A DNA stretch of 64,000 nucleotides from Streptomyces roseoviridis (GTDB lineage: Bacteria > Actinomycetota > Actinomycetes > Streptomycetales > Streptomycetaceae): contig NZ_BAAAWU010000001.1 of NCBI RefSeq assembly GCF_039535235.1, positions 7,319,001 to 7,383,000 on the forward strand. Direction: 5' to 3'. The position numbers and the translations under genes were made by a program. Position 1 is the stretch's first letter. Each line of letters opens with the position of its first letter. This document shows positions 16,218-25,837 of the stretch, piece after piece. The notes under the pieces are model-generated. The model saw only the letters and a list, made by a program, of their open reading frames with translations. It was not told the origin of the DNA and did not search any database.

Positions 16218-17834
16218 GTGCAGTACAGCGACTGGATGCTCACCGTCAGCGAACGCGGAAACCGGTTCACCCGGCTCGACCGGCGCCACGCGGACGGCGC
16301 GGCCTGGACCCGCGGCAACGACGTGCGGCCGCTCGTCCACGGCGCGGCCTACTTCGCCGAGCTGCTCGGGGCCGTACGGGCACAGCGCGCCGGCGACCTG
16401 CTGCTGTTCACCGACTGGCGGGGCGACCCCGACGAACGCCTCGACGGCGAGGGCTCCGAGGTCAGCCGGGTCCTGGGCGAGGCGGCGCAGCGCGGAGTGA
16501 TCGTCAAGGGGCTCGTGTGGCGCTCCCACCTGGACAAGCTGCAGTTCAGCGAGACCGAGAACCGCCACCTGGGCGAGGAGCTGGCGAAAGCGGGCGCCGA
16601 GTGCCTGCTCGACATGCGGGTGCGGCCCGGCGGCTCCCACCACCAGAAGCTCGTGGTGCTGCGCCACCCGGGCCGCCCGGAACTCGACGTCGCGTACATC
16701 GGCGGCATCGACCTCTGCCACAGCCGCAACGACGACGCCCACCACGGCGGCGACCCCCAGGCGGTTCCCTTCGCGTCCGCGTACGGCCGCCGACCGCCCT
16801 GGCACGACCTCCAGCTCGCCGTACGCGGACCGGCGGTCGGCGACCTGGAGGCCGGCTTCCGCGAGCGCTGGGAGGACCCCTCGCCGCTCAGCCGCAGCCC
16901 CGGGGTCCGGCTGCGCGAGCTCGCCCATCACGAGGACACCCATGCCGACCCCCTGCCGCCGCAGCTGCCGGACCCGGACCCGTGCGGCAGCCACACCGTG
17001 CAGGTGCTGCGCACCTACCCGAACCGGCTGCTGCGCGGATACCCCTTCGCGCCGGACGGCGAGCGCAGCATCGCCCGCGGCTACCTGAAGGCGCTGCGGC
17101 GGGCGCGGTCCCTGATCTACCTGGAGGACCAGTACCTGTGGTCGCCGAACGTCGTCGGGTTCTTCGCCCGGGCGCTGCGGGAGAACCCGGAGCTGCGCCT
17201 GATGGCCGTCATCCCCACCCTGCCCGAGCAGGACGGGCGGCTCACGCTGCCGATGAACCTCGTCGGCCGCGTCGCGGCCCTCGAAGAGCTGCGCCGGGCG
17301 GGCGGGGCGAGGGTGGCCGTGTACGGGCTGGAGAACCCCGAGGGGAAGCCCGTGTACGTGCACGCGAAGGTGTGCGTGATCGACGACGTGTGGGCGGCGG
17401 TCGGCTCGGACAACATCAACCTCCGTTCGTGGACCCACGATTCGGAACTCAGCTGCGTGATCCTGGACGACAGCGTCGACGGCCGGGAGCCTGCCGACCC
17501 CGCCGGACTGGGCGACAAGGCCCGCGGCTTCGCACGCGATCTGCGCCTGGAGCTCTTCCGCGAGCACCTCGACGCACCGGAAGCCGACGCCCCGTACGCA
17601 CCGGACGACCTGTGCGACCCGGTGAAGGCGTTCGACGCCTTCTCCGAGCGGGCCGCCGCGCTGGACGCCTGGTACGCGAACGGCCGCCGCGGCCCCCGCC
17701 CACCCGGCCGGCTCCGCGCCTACGAGCCACCGGACATGTCCCGCCTCACCCGCACCTTCGCCATGCCGCTCTACCGCCTTCTGGTGGACCCGGACGGCCG
17801 CCCCCACAGACTCCGCCGCCACAACGCGTACTGA
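16218..17834 (+). CDS. Phospholipase D-like protein
   Basis: 538 aa from GTG 16218 with GGAGG about 10 nt before. Two HKD motifs mark the phospholipase D superfamily: HHQKLVVLRHPG with His142 and Lys144, followed by AYIGGIDLCHSR, and VHAKVCVIDDVW with His382, Lys384 and Asp389, followed by GSDNINLRSW. The block YLEDQYLWSPNVVGFFARAL before the second motif is also typical. Members of this group are phosphodiesterases or transphosphatidylases. No signal peptide is visible, unlike the classical secreted Streptomyces PLD, so it probably acts inside the cell on membrane phospholipid. The substrate is unknown. Confidence 0.9.
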   Translation: MQYSDWMLTVSERGNRFTRLDRRHADGAAWTRGNDVRPLVHGAAYFAELLGAVRAQRAGDLLLFTDWRGDPDERLDGEGSEVSRVLGEAAQRGVIVKGLVWRSHLDKLQFSETENRHLGEELAKAGAECLLDMRVRPGGSHHQKLVVLRHPGRPELDVAYIGGIDLCHSRNDDAHHGGDPQAVPFASAYGRRPPWHDLQLAVRGPAVGDLEAGFRERWEDPSPLSRSPGVRLRELAHHEDTHADPLPPQLPDPDPCGSHTVQVLRTYPNRLLRGYPFAPDGERSIARGYLKALRRARSLIYLEDQYLWSPNVVGFFARALRENPELRLMAVIPTLPEQDGRLTLPMNLVGRVAALEELRRAGGARVAVYGLENPEGKPVYVHAKVCVIDDVWAAVGSDNINLRSWTHDSELSCVILDDSVDGREPADPAGLGDKARGFARDLRLELFREHLDAPEADAPYAPDDLCDPVKAFDAFSERAAALDAWYANGRRGPRPPGRLRAYEPPDMSRLTRTFAMPLYRLLVDPDGRPHRLRRHNAY

Positions 17835-18133
17835 TGCCGTCTCTCCCGGAGGACTCCTCGGCCGAGAAGTGCCCAGAAATCCGGACCGGTCCGCCCAGCG
17901 ACCCACCCGGGGCCTGCTCCGACACCGTGGGTGCCGGCGCGATGCGCGTGCGGGCGGCGGCACCGGTTCGTCCCGGAGAAGCCGCTCAACTGGAAGTGGA
18001 TCTGGTAGCGGTCGCGCATGAGCGATGACGGCATGCCGCACCGACACTTCCACGCGGAAGCCGCAGCACGACGTCTGCCGTGCCGCCCTGCCTGTCCGGC
18101 GACAACCGCGGCGGGTCCGCCGGCACGCTGTCC
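17835..18133. other. Gap without a supportable gene
   Basis: About 300 nt between two co-directional genes. It holds no hairpin strong enough to call and no frame with convincing codon use; the right end carries the -10 element of the next gene. Confidence 0.5.
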
Positions 18134-18139
18134 TAGGGT
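18134..18139 (+). promoter_or_regulatory. -10 element TAGGGT, leaderless start
   Basis: TAGGGT, then 6 nt, then GTG at 18146. This spacing puts the transcription start at the start codon and fixes the choice of start. Confidence 0.55.
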
Positions 18140-18145
18140 GGACGC

Positions 18146-18811
18146 GTGTCCGAATCCGTACATGCGCTCGCCCACCGGCCGTTGACCGTCGCCGCCGTCG
18201 CCGAACTGCTGGGTCTGCCGGCCGAGCCCCAGGTCCCCGACGAGATCGTCGAGGAGGTGGTGGAGCGGCGCGGGTGGCGCTGGGAGCACTCCCTGGTCTG
18301 CGACTCGCTGGTCACCGGGCACGGTCATGTGCTGTGCAGTGAGAGCTACGTTCCCTTCGGGCACCCCGACGCCCGGCACTTCCTGGTCTTCGGCGAGGTC
18401 TATCCCGTCGACCCGGAGGACGAGGAGACGAGCAACGGGCGGTGGCTCCTCGGCATCATGGACGACTGGCAGAAGCAGCCCGGATGGACGGGGACGCGGC
18501 CGGCCACGGCCGAGGACTGCGAGGACGTGCTGACCCGGGCCGCGCAGGCGGTGACCGGTCATCTGGGCACCGCTCCGGAGCGCACGATCACCTGGGAAGC
18601 GGCCTTCGCCGCCGGCCCCGCCCTGACCCACCGCGTCTGGCGCACCCCCACCCACGCCCTGGTCCTCGGCCCGTCGGCGGACAACGGCCCCTACGGCTAC
18701 CTCACCCACCTTCAGCTGTCCTGCACGCCCCTCGACTGCGGACCCGAACTGCCGCCCGCCCACGACGAGAAGGCCCTGCGGGAATGGATCGCCACCCACG
18801 TCGACTGGTGA
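18146..18811 (+). CDS. Hypothetical protein, 221 aa
   Basis: The start is GTG 18146, placed directly after a -10 hexamer. The N-terminus has a short helical part (TVAAVAELLGLPAEPQVPDEI), then an alternating strand-rich domain with several Trp (RRGWRWEHSLV, NGRWLLGIMDDWQKQPGW) and a C-terminal WIATHVDW. It is acidic and probably cytoplasmic. I do not recognise a family. It converges on the membrane-protein gene at 18981. Confidence 0.7.
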   Translation: MSESVHALAHRPLTVAAVAELLGLPAEPQVPDEIVEEVVERRGWRWEHSLVCDSLVTGHGHVLCSESYVPFGHPDARHFLVFGEVYPVDPEDEETSNGRWLLGIMDDWQKQPGWTGTRPATAEDCEDVLTRAAQAVTGHLGTAPERTITWEAAFAAGPALTHRVWRTPTHALVLGPSADNGPYGYLTHLQLSCTPLDCGPELPPAHDEKALREWIATHVDW

Positions 18812-18980
18812 CCGGTCCCGACGTCCAGGCGGGGTGGCCCCGGCCCGACGTCCCCACTCGACCACTCAAACAGGCCGTCCCGGGCTGCCCCGTGATCACC
18901 GGCGCGAGCTGCCGGTCAGGGGTGTCGACCGTCCTGCACGAGTCGCCCGCGCAGGACCGCAACAGGCGGGCGGTTCCGGG

Positions 18981-19568
18981 TCAGTCGAGGACGTCCAGGA
19001 AGCCCGGCCCGGAGCGGGCGTCGTCGGAGCGGCGCGCCCGCATCGGGAGCGGATCCGGATAGGTCTCCGCCGCGGCCCTCGCGCGGACGACGTCGGGCCC
19101 GCCGCACGCCTCGACCGCGAAGGTGCCGAAAACCCTGGCGAAGGCGGCCGGGTCGCGGAGCTCCACGCCGAAGGCCCGGCCGTCCAGCAGGGGCACCCAC
19201 ACCACGCGGTCACGCCGCGCCCAGTCCAGCACCGGCTGATCGTCCGCGGTCGAACGCCCCTCCAGCCACAGCCGCGCCACGTGCAGCAGGTTCACCTGCT
19301 CCATCGGCAACGGCTTGCGCCGCACGCGCAGTTCACGCGTCGACAGCTCGAGGAGCTGGTCCTTCCTCGGGTACCAGAAGACGCCGACCCCGAACGGCCC
19401 CCACAGCACGACCCCGATCAACGGCCAGATCACCGCGTCCCCCCACGACCGGAGGAGCCCGCCGTCCAGCAGGTACAGGGCACCGAGGACCAGAACCCAC
19501 TTCGCCGTCATCCGCCAGAACCCGCTGCCCTGCCGGTACAGGACCCGTCGCTTGCCCGTCATCTCCAT
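18981..19568 (-). CDS. Small membrane protein, 195 aa, unknown function
   Basis: Two hydrophobic helices lie close together (about residues 21-37 and 43-64), followed by a cytoplasmic-looking domain of about 130 residues with strands ELRVRRKPLPMEQVNLLHVA and RVVWVPLLDGRAFGVEL. The overall plan resembles many actinobacterial PH-like membrane proteins, but no family can be named with confidence. The ATG at 19568 lies 6 nt after TACCGT on the minus strand, so the mRNA is probably leaderless. Confidence 0.7.
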   Translation of the reverse strand: MEMTGKRRVLYRQGSGFWRMTAKWVLVLGALYLLDGGLLRSWGDAVIWPLIGVVLWGPFGVGVFWYPRKDQLLELSTRELRVRRKPLPMEQVNLLHVARLWLEGRSTADDQPVLDWARRDRVVWVPLLDGRAFGVELRDPAAFARVFGTFAVEACGGPDVVRARAAAETYPDPLPMRARRSDDARSGPGFLDVLD

Positions 19569-19574
19569 GCCCGC

Positions 19575-19580
19575 ACGGTA
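19575..19580 (-). promoter_or_regulatory. -10 element TACCGT, leaderless start
   Basis: On the minus strand TACCGT is followed by 6 nt and then the ATG at 19568. Confidence 0.5.
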
Positions 19581-19796
19581 TCCCCCCTGGTGCCGTCCAC
19601 CGCAGGCGCCCTTCGTCCCCTTGCCGCGCTTCCCGACGGTGCCTGCCTACGGCAGGAGCCCCCGCTGTGCGCGTACCCGCGGTGCAATTCCTGTTCGACG
19701 AACCTTCACCGTCGTGATTCCCTCATGGGCGGTGACCGCCTGCGACGCCCACCCCGGCCCCGCCGAACGACGCGGCATCAGAAAGAGAGCAGACAC

Positions 19797-20654
19797 ATGC
19801 AGCAACCCACCTTCGTCCTGGTCCACGGCGCCTTCGCCAACTCCTTCTCCTTCGCGCCCCTCCAGGCCGAACTGGGGCTTCTCGGGCACCGCTCCGTCGC
19901 CGTCGACCTGCCCGGCCACGGCTTCGAGGCGACCTTCACCCACGCCTACCAGACGCCGCAGGACCCCGAAGGGCTCGCCACCGCGCCCGGCTCGATCAAG
20001 GGCGTCACGCTCGCCGACAACGTCGCGCACCTGATCGGGATACTGGAGCGCGCCAAGCGCAACGGGCCCGTGATCCTGGTCTCCCACAGCCGCGGCGGCA
20101 TCACGGCCACGGCCGCGGCCAACGCGCGCCCCGACCTGATCGACCGCCTCGTCTACGTCTCCGCGTGGTGCCCGGTCCGGCTCGACGCCGGCGACTACTA
20201 CGCCGAGCCGGAGATGGCGGAGGTGGATCCCGCCGCCTTCGCCTCGGCGCTGGCCGGGAACCCTGCCGACCTCGGTCTGCTCCGGGTCAACTTCCGCACC
20301 GCGAACCCCGACGCGCTCGCGGCGTTCAAGGCGGCCTTCTTCGCCGACGGCACCGACGAGCAGTTCCTCACCTTCCTGAACACCTTCCAGCCCGACGAGA
20401 ACCTGGACTTCGGCGGCTCCGCCGACCGGGCGCAGGCCGCCACCTGGGGCCGCATCCCGAAGACCTACATCCGCCTGACCGACGACGCGAGCCTCCCCCT
20501 CGCCCTCCAGGACCGGCTGATCCGCGAAGGCGACGAGCTGACGCCGGACAACCCGTACGACGTCCGCACCCTCGAGGGCAGCCACCTGAAGTGGCTGGCC
20601 GACCCGGCGCCGGCGGCCCGACTCCTGGCCGAACTCGCGGCGTCGGAGGAATGA
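19797..20654 (+). CDS. Alpha/beta hydrolase (esterase-like)
   Basis: 285 aa; AAAGAGAG precedes ATG 19797. The alpha/beta-hydrolase elements are visible: an oxyanion strand FVLVHGAFANSFSF, a nucleophile elbow VSHSRGG with the central Ser, an Asp-bearing region after the lid, and a late His in GSHLKW. The closest plan is the AB_hydrolase_6 / EstC-type group that acts on small esters or lactones. It is cytoplasmic, as there is no signal peptide. The stop codon lies in the first copy of a 20-bp tandem repeat. Confidence 0.88.
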   Translation: MQQPTFVLVHGAFANSFSFAPLQAELGLLGHRSVAVDLPGHGFEATFTHAYQTPQDPEGLATAPGSIKGVTLADNVAHLIGILERAKRNGPVILVSHSRGGITATAAANARPDLIDRLVYVSAWCPVRLDAGDYYAEPEMAEVDPAAFASALAGNPADLGLLRVNFRTANPDALAAFKAAFFADGTDEQFLTFLNTFQPDENLDFGGSADRAQAATWGRIPKTYIRLTDDASLPLALQDRLIREGDELTPDNPYDVRTLEGSHLKWLADPAPAARLLAELAASEE

Positions 20655-20731
20655 CCGCGCGCAGGACGTGCTGACCGTGCGTCGGACGTGACGACCGCAC
20701 GCAGGACGTACTGACCGCGCGCAGGACGACC
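20652..20731. repeat. 20-bp tandem repeat, 4 copies
   Basis: Four units (20652-20671, 20672-20691, 20692-20711, 20712-20731) with consensus TGACCGCGCGCAGGACGTGC. The first unit contains the stop codon of the hydrolase. A further GGGACGCCCCCGA duplication follows near 20755-20775. Confidence 0.9.
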
Positions 20732-20905
20732 GCGCCGAGGACGGGACGCCCCCGAAGGAGGGGACGCCCCCGAGCGACGCGATGACCGCGACGGACGAGG
20801 ACGCCGCGACATGACCGGTCCCGTAGGACCAAGCGCCGCGCGACGGGCCGGTTTTGGGGTTTCAAGGTGGTGGGGACCGGGGAGCGGTCCTCGGGGCCGC
20901 ATGGC

Positions 20906-20911
20906 TAGCAT
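20906..20911 (+). promoter_or_regulatory. -10 element TAGCAT, leaderless start
   Basis: TAGCAT, then 6 nt, then ATG 20918. An in-frame GTG directly before the ATG would lie upstream of the predicted transcription start. Confidence 0.5.
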
Positions 20912-20917
20912 CGGGTG

Positions 20918-22120
20918 ATGGCGACGATCGACACCCTCATACCGGAGCGCGGCGCGCACGACACCGCCGCCCTGCACGCCTACGACCCCGACACTCTGGC
21001 GGGCTACGTGCTGGACGACGGCAACGCCTGGTGGCGTCGCCGGGTCTGCGTACGGGCACTCGCCGGCCGGGTTCCCGCCGCCCGGATCCCGGCCCTGCTC
21101 GACCGGATACGGGACGGCGAGGAGACCGCCGAGGTCCGCATCGCGCTCCTCGGCATCCTGTCCGACCGGCCGGAGCTGCTGCCCTGGCTGCGCCACGAGG
21201 ACCGGCGCGGCGAGTCGTACGGCCTGCCCGAAGCGGTGCTGGAGGCGCGCGGCCTGCTCGGTGACCGCACGGCGGCGCCGGAGCTGGCCACGCTCGCCTT
21301 CTCGCCGTGGTGGCACCGGCAGCGGCTCGGCGAGGCCGGCCTCGAAGGTCTCATCGAGCGGTACGGGGCCGAGGCGATCGTGGCCGATCTCGGCGAGGAC
21401 CGGCCCGAGGACCGGGCCTTCGCGGCGTGGATGCGGTACCGGGCGGGAGGGGACGTCACCCCGTACTTCGCCGATCCCGACCGGAGCGTCGCCTACGCGG
21501 CCCATGAGCTCGCCACGGACCCGGACCGGCTCCGCGCCTATCTCGACGAGGCGCCGACGACCGAGGCGGCGGTCTGGGCCGTCCACGCCCTGCACCGGAT
21601 CACCGAGGACACCGAGGAGACCCGGCGGCTCGACGAGCGCCTCGGCCGCCCCCGCGTGCAGGTGCACGGGCTGGACGAGGAACTGCGCCGTGCGATCGTC
21701 CACGAGTACGCCCCCGGCTGCCAACGGCCGAGCGACCCCCGCTGGCGTCTGGAGGCCCTGTGCACCGAGCCGCCCGCACGCCCCGACCCGGCCGGACAGG
21801 CGGCCCGGGTGGCGGCGGTCATGGACGGGGCGGGACTCGCGCCGAAGCCGCCGGTCTCCTGCGGGGAGCACAACCAGCAGGGCGACGGCACGTACCACGT
21901 GATCGAGTGCGACGGCGAGGACGTCCTCGTCAGCACCCTGGGCCGCTTCGTCATGAGCCACGACCACGACCACGCGGCCCGCATCCCCCTGGAGCGGGCC
22001 GGATTCCGCTGGATCGACCAGGAGACCGCGGACAGGGAGGTCACCGACCTGTGCGTGTACTACTTCGGTGACCGCGGGTCCCGCGACGTGGACACGCTGC
22101 TCTTCTACTGGCAGGACTGA
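20918..22120 (+). CDS. HEAT-repeat-like helical protein, 400 aa
   Basis: The first 270 residues are a chain of amphipathic helix pairs: WWRRRVCVRALAGRVPAARI, EVRIALLGILSDRPELLPWL, a helix with LATLAFSPWWHRQRLGEAGL, then AVWAVHALHRITEDTEETRR. This suggests HEAT- or ARM-type solenoid repeats. The last 110 residues form a separate domain with SCGEHNQQGDGTYHVIECDG and a His/Asp-rich SHDHDHAARIPLE. I do not recognise a family for the C-terminal part. It is probably a cytoplasmic protein-binding scaffold. Its start is fixed by a -10 hexamer 6 nt upstream. Confidence 0.7.
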   Translation: MATIDTLIPERGAHDTAALHAYDPDTLAGYVLDDGNAWWRRRVCVRALAGRVPAARIPALLDRIRDGEETAEVRIALLGILSDRPELLPWLRHEDRRGESYGLPEAVLEARGLLGDRTAAPELATLAFSPWWHRQRLGEAGLEGLIERYGAEAIVADLGEDRPEDRAFAAWMRYRAGGDVTPYFADPDRSVAYAAHELATDPDRLRAYLDEAPTTEAAVWAVHALHRITEDTEETRRLDERLGRPRVQVHGLDEELRRAIVHEYAPGCQRPSDPRWRLEALCTEPPARPDPAGQAARVAAVMDGAGLAPKPPVSCGEHNQQGDGTYHVIECDGEDVLVSTLGRFVMSHDHDHAARIPLERAGFRWIDQETADREVTDLCVYYFGDRGSRDVDTLLFYWQD

Positions 22121-22130
22121 CTCCGCCCGG

Positions 22131-22188
22131 CGGCGGGACGCCCGCCGCGCCCGTACGCGGTGGGGGCGGCCGGCCGCCGGGCGCCCCC
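22131..22188. terminator. Two hairpins between convergent genes
   Basis: CGGCGGG (22131-22137) pairs with CCCGCCG (22141-22147) across a 3-nt loop, and GGGGGCG (22162-22168) pairs with CGCCCCC (22182-22188). They sit between the helical-protein gene and the convergent phosphatase gene. Confidence 0.65.
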
Positions 22189-22278
22189 GCCCGGCATGAT
22201 CGCCGGCGTCCTCGCCCTCCGTCTCGGGGACGCCACCGCCGCCCGGCGAGCGACGCACGCCCCGGTGGCCCCGCGCTC

Positions 22279-23460
22279 TCACGACGGGCGCGTCGGGTGC
22301 CATTCGACCAGCAGGATGGTGGCGTCGTCCCGCAGCGCGTGGTCCCCCTGCCTCACCAGGCTCTGGATGATGCGGCGCAGGGCCTCGGGGGCCGATTCGC
22401 CGGCCGCCATGAACCGGATGACCGTGTCGGCCAGGCGCTGCTCGCCGAAGAGACCGCCGTCCGGTGAGCGGGCCTCGGTGACGCCGTCGCTGTAGATCAG
22501 TACGCGGTCGCCGGGCTCCAGCCGTGCGCGGTGCTGGACGGGCGGCCGTTCGCCGTGGAAGCCCAGCCCGAGCGGCAGCTCCGGGGTCCGGGCGAGCACC
22601 TGCGGCAGGACGTGCCCGTCACGGATGAGCAGCGGCGGCGGATGCCCGCAGTTGGTCCACGTGAAGTGCCCGCTGGTGACGTCCAGACCGGCGATGACCG
22701 CCGTCATCAGCCGGTCGGGGATCCACTGCGCCAGGGTGCGGTCGATGGCGGCCGCGACGTCCGACAGGCTGCCCCCGGAGCGGCGTGTGGCCCGGCAGGC
22801 CGCGAGTCCGATGGCGCTCGCCCCGCCGGACGCCAGGTCATGGCCCATGGCATCGAGCAGGGTCACGTGGAGGAAGTCGTCGGTGATGCTGTGGTCGAAG
22901 GCGTCCCCGCCGATGTCGTACGCCGGCTCCAGCACCGCCGAGGACGTCACCGACGGCGTGCCGATGGTCCGCGGCGGCAGGAACGCCCACACGAGTTCGG
23001 CCTGCAGACTCATCGGCCGCGATCGCGACCGCTCCACGAGCACGTCCATGTAGGGCTTCTTGGACATGATCAGCAGGGTGGCGAGGCCCGCAAGGACCTG
23101 GCACTCATCGAGCAGGCGCGGCGTCAGCGCTTCCGCGGTGACCTTCATGACGCCGACCCGCTCGATACCGTCGACCATCGGCACCCAGGCCGTGCCACCG
23201 TCGCGCGGCTGCTGGATCCGCTGCGACCGATAGGCCAGTCCGCCCAAGGAGGAATCGATGTCCAGGGCGTCATCGGCGGGCAGCCCCCGGACGTGGGGCA
23301 GGGCGAACAGCTGGCCTTGTTGCACGTCGGCCACGTAGAGATGGATGCCGGACAGCCCCAGGCGCCGACCGGCCTCGTCGACCAGAACAGTGATCTCCCG
23401 GGCGGAGACCCGGTGCGACCTGGCCAGCAGCTCCGACAGCACGCCCTCGGTCCTGGACAC
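22279..23460 (-). CDS. SpoIIE/RsbU-type PP2C serine phosphatase
   Basis: 393 aa from GTG 23460, which has GGGAGG a few nt upstream; a second in-frame GTG is at 23463. Residues 1-150 form a GAF-like sensor region (ITVLVDEAGRRLGLSGIHLY to LLIMSKK). The PP2C domain follows with its metal-binding Asp residues: PAYDIGGDAFDH, LLDAMGHDLASG, GDRVLIYSDGVTEAR and LRDDATILLVEW. Such enzymes dephosphorylate STAS anti-anti-sigma proteins and so release sigma factors in response to a signal. No STAS or kinase partner lies beside it; the RsbW-like gene at 7382 is 14 kb away. Confidence 0.92.
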   Translation of the reverse strand: MSRTEGVLSELLARSHRVSAREITVLVDEAGRRLGLSGIHLYVADVQQGQLFALPHVRGLPADDALDIDSSLGGLAYRSQRIQQPRDGGTAWVPMVDGIERVGVMKVTAEALTPRLLDECQVLAGLATLLIMSKKPYMDVLVERSRSRPMSLQAELVWAFLPPRTIGTPSVTSSAVLEPAYDIGGDAFDHSITDDFLHVTLLDAMGHDLASGGASAIGLAACRATRRSGGSLSDVAAAIDRTLAQWIPDRLMTAVIAGLDVTSGHFTWTNCGHPPPLLIRDGHVLPQVLARTPELPLGLGFHGERPPVQHRARLEPGDRVLIYSDGVTEARSPDGGLFGEQRLADTVIRFMAAGESAPEALRRIIQSLVRQGDHALRDDATILLVEWHPTRPS

Positions 23461-23688
23461 CACCCCTCCCTTCCCGCGTCGTCGCCACGCCGCACGCCTC
23501 GTCACCGCTGGACCGCTCTCTCTCCATAGTCGTCAGTGCCGGCGCCATCGGCGCGCCCGACACGGCCTCGGCGGCGCATCCGCCGGGGGAGGAGCAGGCG
23601 TTTCGCCGGCCCCACCGGGACGCCGTGTCACCGATTTCCCGCCGACGAGGGACGCATTGGTTCGGGGCGCCGGGGCACGCGGGTGTGC

Positions 23689-24177
23689 ATGGACATCCAC
23701 ACGACCGGCATGACCACCACCCGTGGCCGGCCGCCCGCCCGGCGGGCCGGCGCCTCCCACCGGCGGACCGGCGGGCGCCACCGGGGCGCCGAGCGGCGCC
23801 GGGGCAGGTGGCACCGAAGGCTCGTGGCCTACCGGGAGATCGAACTGCTGCCCTGCCCGGCCCCGGAGGGAAAGGGCGAGGACTGCCTGCTTCTGGTGCA
23901 CATCCGCAAGGTCGTCGGGCGGGTGACGTACCGGGCCTGCGACCGGTGTGCCGAGGGAGTGATCACCGGCGTGGTCCTCGACGAGCCGTTCCTCGGCAGC
24001 GGCCTCGGCACCCGGGCGCTGTCGCATCTGCGCGCACGCCATCCCGGCGTCACCTGGCGCACGACGCTCGACCGTCGCTTCACCCGCGACCTGCTGCGGC
24101 GGATGCGGGTTCCCAAGGCCGGCCCCGGCGAGAACTGCCCCCACCTGCTGCCCTCCGTCCCCGCCGCCGGTGGCTGA
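23689..24177 (+). CDS. Hypothetical protein with partial GNAT-like motif
   Basis: 162 aa with ATG 23689; no good ribosome site is visible, so the start is uncertain. The first 45 residues are Arg/Gly-rich. The second half has a strand-turn-helix VVLDEPFLGSGLGTRALSHL that resembles the acetyl-CoA-binding motif A of GNAT acetyltransferases, and CRACDR-like Cys spacing (YRACDRC). The domain looks shorter than a full GNAT, so it may be a degenerate or diverged member. Its last 8 nt overlap the start of the next gene, which suggests translational coupling. Confidence 0.6.
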   Translation: MDIHTTGMTTTRGRPPARRAGASHRRTGGRHRGAERRRGRWHRRLVAYREIELLPCPAPEGKGEDCLLLVHIRKVVGRVTYRACDRCAEGVITGVVLDEPFLGSGLGTRALSHLRARHPGVTWRTTLDRRFTRDLLRRMRVPKAGPGENCPHLLPSVPAAGG

Positions 24178-25372
24178 GCGGGGCATGCGGAACGCGGGAC
24201 GAGACGGCGGACACGCGTGCCGGGGAGGCTCGGCCGGTGCCTGGTGCCGACGGCAGGTCGAGGACCGCTGGGGCCACCTGCGCCGGGCGGTGCGAGGGCC
24301 CGGCGAGGAACGGGACGGGCTGCTCCTGCAGTGCAAGGGCGCCGCGGCGGCCGCCGCCGCCTGGTGGGTGGCGGCGTGGCTGCTGCCGTCGACGGTCACG
24401 GCCTTCGCCACGTTCACCGCGTTGCTGGCCCTGCAGTCCACCGTCTACCGGTCGCTTTGGGACTCGGCGCAGTACCTGGGGGCCATGGCGCTGGGGACGG
24501 CGGCAGCCGCCGCCTTCGGCTCCACCGCCGGCGTCCACGTCTGGAGCGTGGGAGTCCTCGCCTTCGTCGCCCTGATCGGCGCCCGGTTCCAACTCCTGGG
24601 CCGCCAGGGTGCCCAGGTCCCCGTGGTCGCGTTGTTCGCGTTCGCCGGCGGCGGTGGCGACATCGACTACATCGGACATCTCGTGGCGGCCGCCGCCATC
24701 GGCGTGTGCTGCGGACTGACCGCCCACTTCGCGGTCGCTCCCTCACCCCACACGGACACGGCGCAGCGGATGACCGCGGACCTGGTGGCCCTCGCCCGGG
24801 ACCTCCTGCGCGCCCTGGCGCGTACGGCGGAGCGGGACGACGCCGAAGAGAACTCCAGGGAGTACTGGGCCCGCCGCAGCGAGGAGCTGGCCGCCCGTGC
24901 GGTCCGGGTCCGCGCGGCGGTCGACCGGGAACAGGAGAACACCCGGCTCAACCCCCGCCGGCCCTGGAACAGCGCCGAGGAATCGCTGCACCGCTGCCAC
25001 GAGGCCATCAGCATGACCGAACGCCTCGGCACCCACATCCGGTCCATCGCCCGCGCCCTGACCCACGCCCCCCGTGCCCCGGAGACGGCGCGGGTCCTCA
25101 CCTCGTACGCCAAGCTGCTGCACGCCACCGCCGACGCCCTGGACTGCCTCGATCCGCCCCAGGGCCCCGAGGACGCCGAGAAGCTGCGCGGCCACGTCGA
25201 GGACGCCATGCACCGGTACGAGGACGTGACCGCGGCGGTGCGCGAGGACCGTCCCGACACTCCTGGCGAATGGCCGGTGTACGGCACGGCGCTCACCGAG
25301 GCCGTCCGCATCCTCGAAGAGATCGAACACAGCGGGGAGCTCACCGCCTCCGAGCCCTGCCCGTCCGAGTGA
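24170..25372 (+). CDS. FUSC-family-like membrane protein (aromatic acid exporter type)
   Basis: 400 aa from GTG 24170, overlapping the previous gene by 8 nt. The N-terminal part has about five hydrophobic helices between residues 57 and 190 (AAAAWWVAAWLLPSTVTAF, YLGAMALGTAAAAAF, VGVLAFVALIGARF, HLVAAAAIGVCCGLTAHFAV). The rest is a long soluble helical domain rich in Arg and Glu (ALARDLLRALARTAERDD onward). This order of half-membrane domain plus helical tail matches the FUSC / aromatic acid exporter group. The substrate is unknown. It is co-transcribed with the gene before it by position. Confidence 0.75.
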   Translation: MAERGMRNAGRDGGHACRGGSAGAWCRRQVEDRWGHLRRAVRGPGEERDGLLLQCKGAAAAAAAWWVAAWLLPSTVTAFATFTALLALQSTVYRSLWDSAQYLGAMALGTAAAAAFGSTAGVHVWSVGVLAFVALIGARFQLLGRQGAQVPVVALFAFAGGGGDIDYIGHLVAAAAIGVCCGLTAHFAVAPSPHTDTAQRMTADLVALARDLLRALARTAERDDAEENSREYWARRSEELAARAVRVRAAVDREQENTRLNPRRPWNSAEESLHRCHEAISMTERLGTHIRSIARALTHAPRAPETARVLTSYAKLLHATADALDCLDPPQGPEDAEKLRGHVEDAMHRYEDVTAAVREDRPDTPGEWPVYGTALTEAVRILEEIEHSGELTASEPCPSE

Positions 25373-25648
25373 CGCGTCAGCGGGAGGAGCCGCTCGCCCC
25401 CGGCGGCCAGACCGACGAGTCGGCGCCGGCACGGCTCCAGGAGCACGGGGTGCCGGTCACCCAGCGGTCGCGCCGGCGAGGCGCGAGGCCGGACGAGCCC
25501 GCCGCAGCCGCCGCAGAGAGTCCGAGGTCGAGCCCGCCGCAGCGGTCCGTCGTCCTCCCGAGCGAGGTGGCCCAGGCGGCCGGACCCCGAGCCGCAGGGG
25601 CAGAGCAGGGGCAGAATCGAACGGACCCGGATGGACCCTGACAGACCC

Positions 25649-25683
25649 GTGCCGCCTGCGGAATGGGGGACCGCAGGCGGCAC
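25649..25683. terminator. Bidirectional hairpin in convergent gap 25373-25837
   Basis: Perfect 13-bp stem (25649-25661 / 25671-25683) around a 9-nt loop between two convergent genes. The rest of the 465-nt gap is GC-rich with a duplicated GAGCCCGCCGCAG-type motif near 25495-25545; I see no gene. Confidence 0.8.
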
Positions 25684-25837
25684 GTCGGCCACCAGCCTCG
25701 CCGCCGTCCACGACTCGGGGGGTTGTCCGTGGACGGCGGCGCTGACGTCCGTCTGCCCCGGCGGTCGCACTCCACACCTCGTCTCTTCGGGTGAAACGGA
25801 TCGCGCCACCGAGGCCGGTTGCACCTCCCACGGCCGC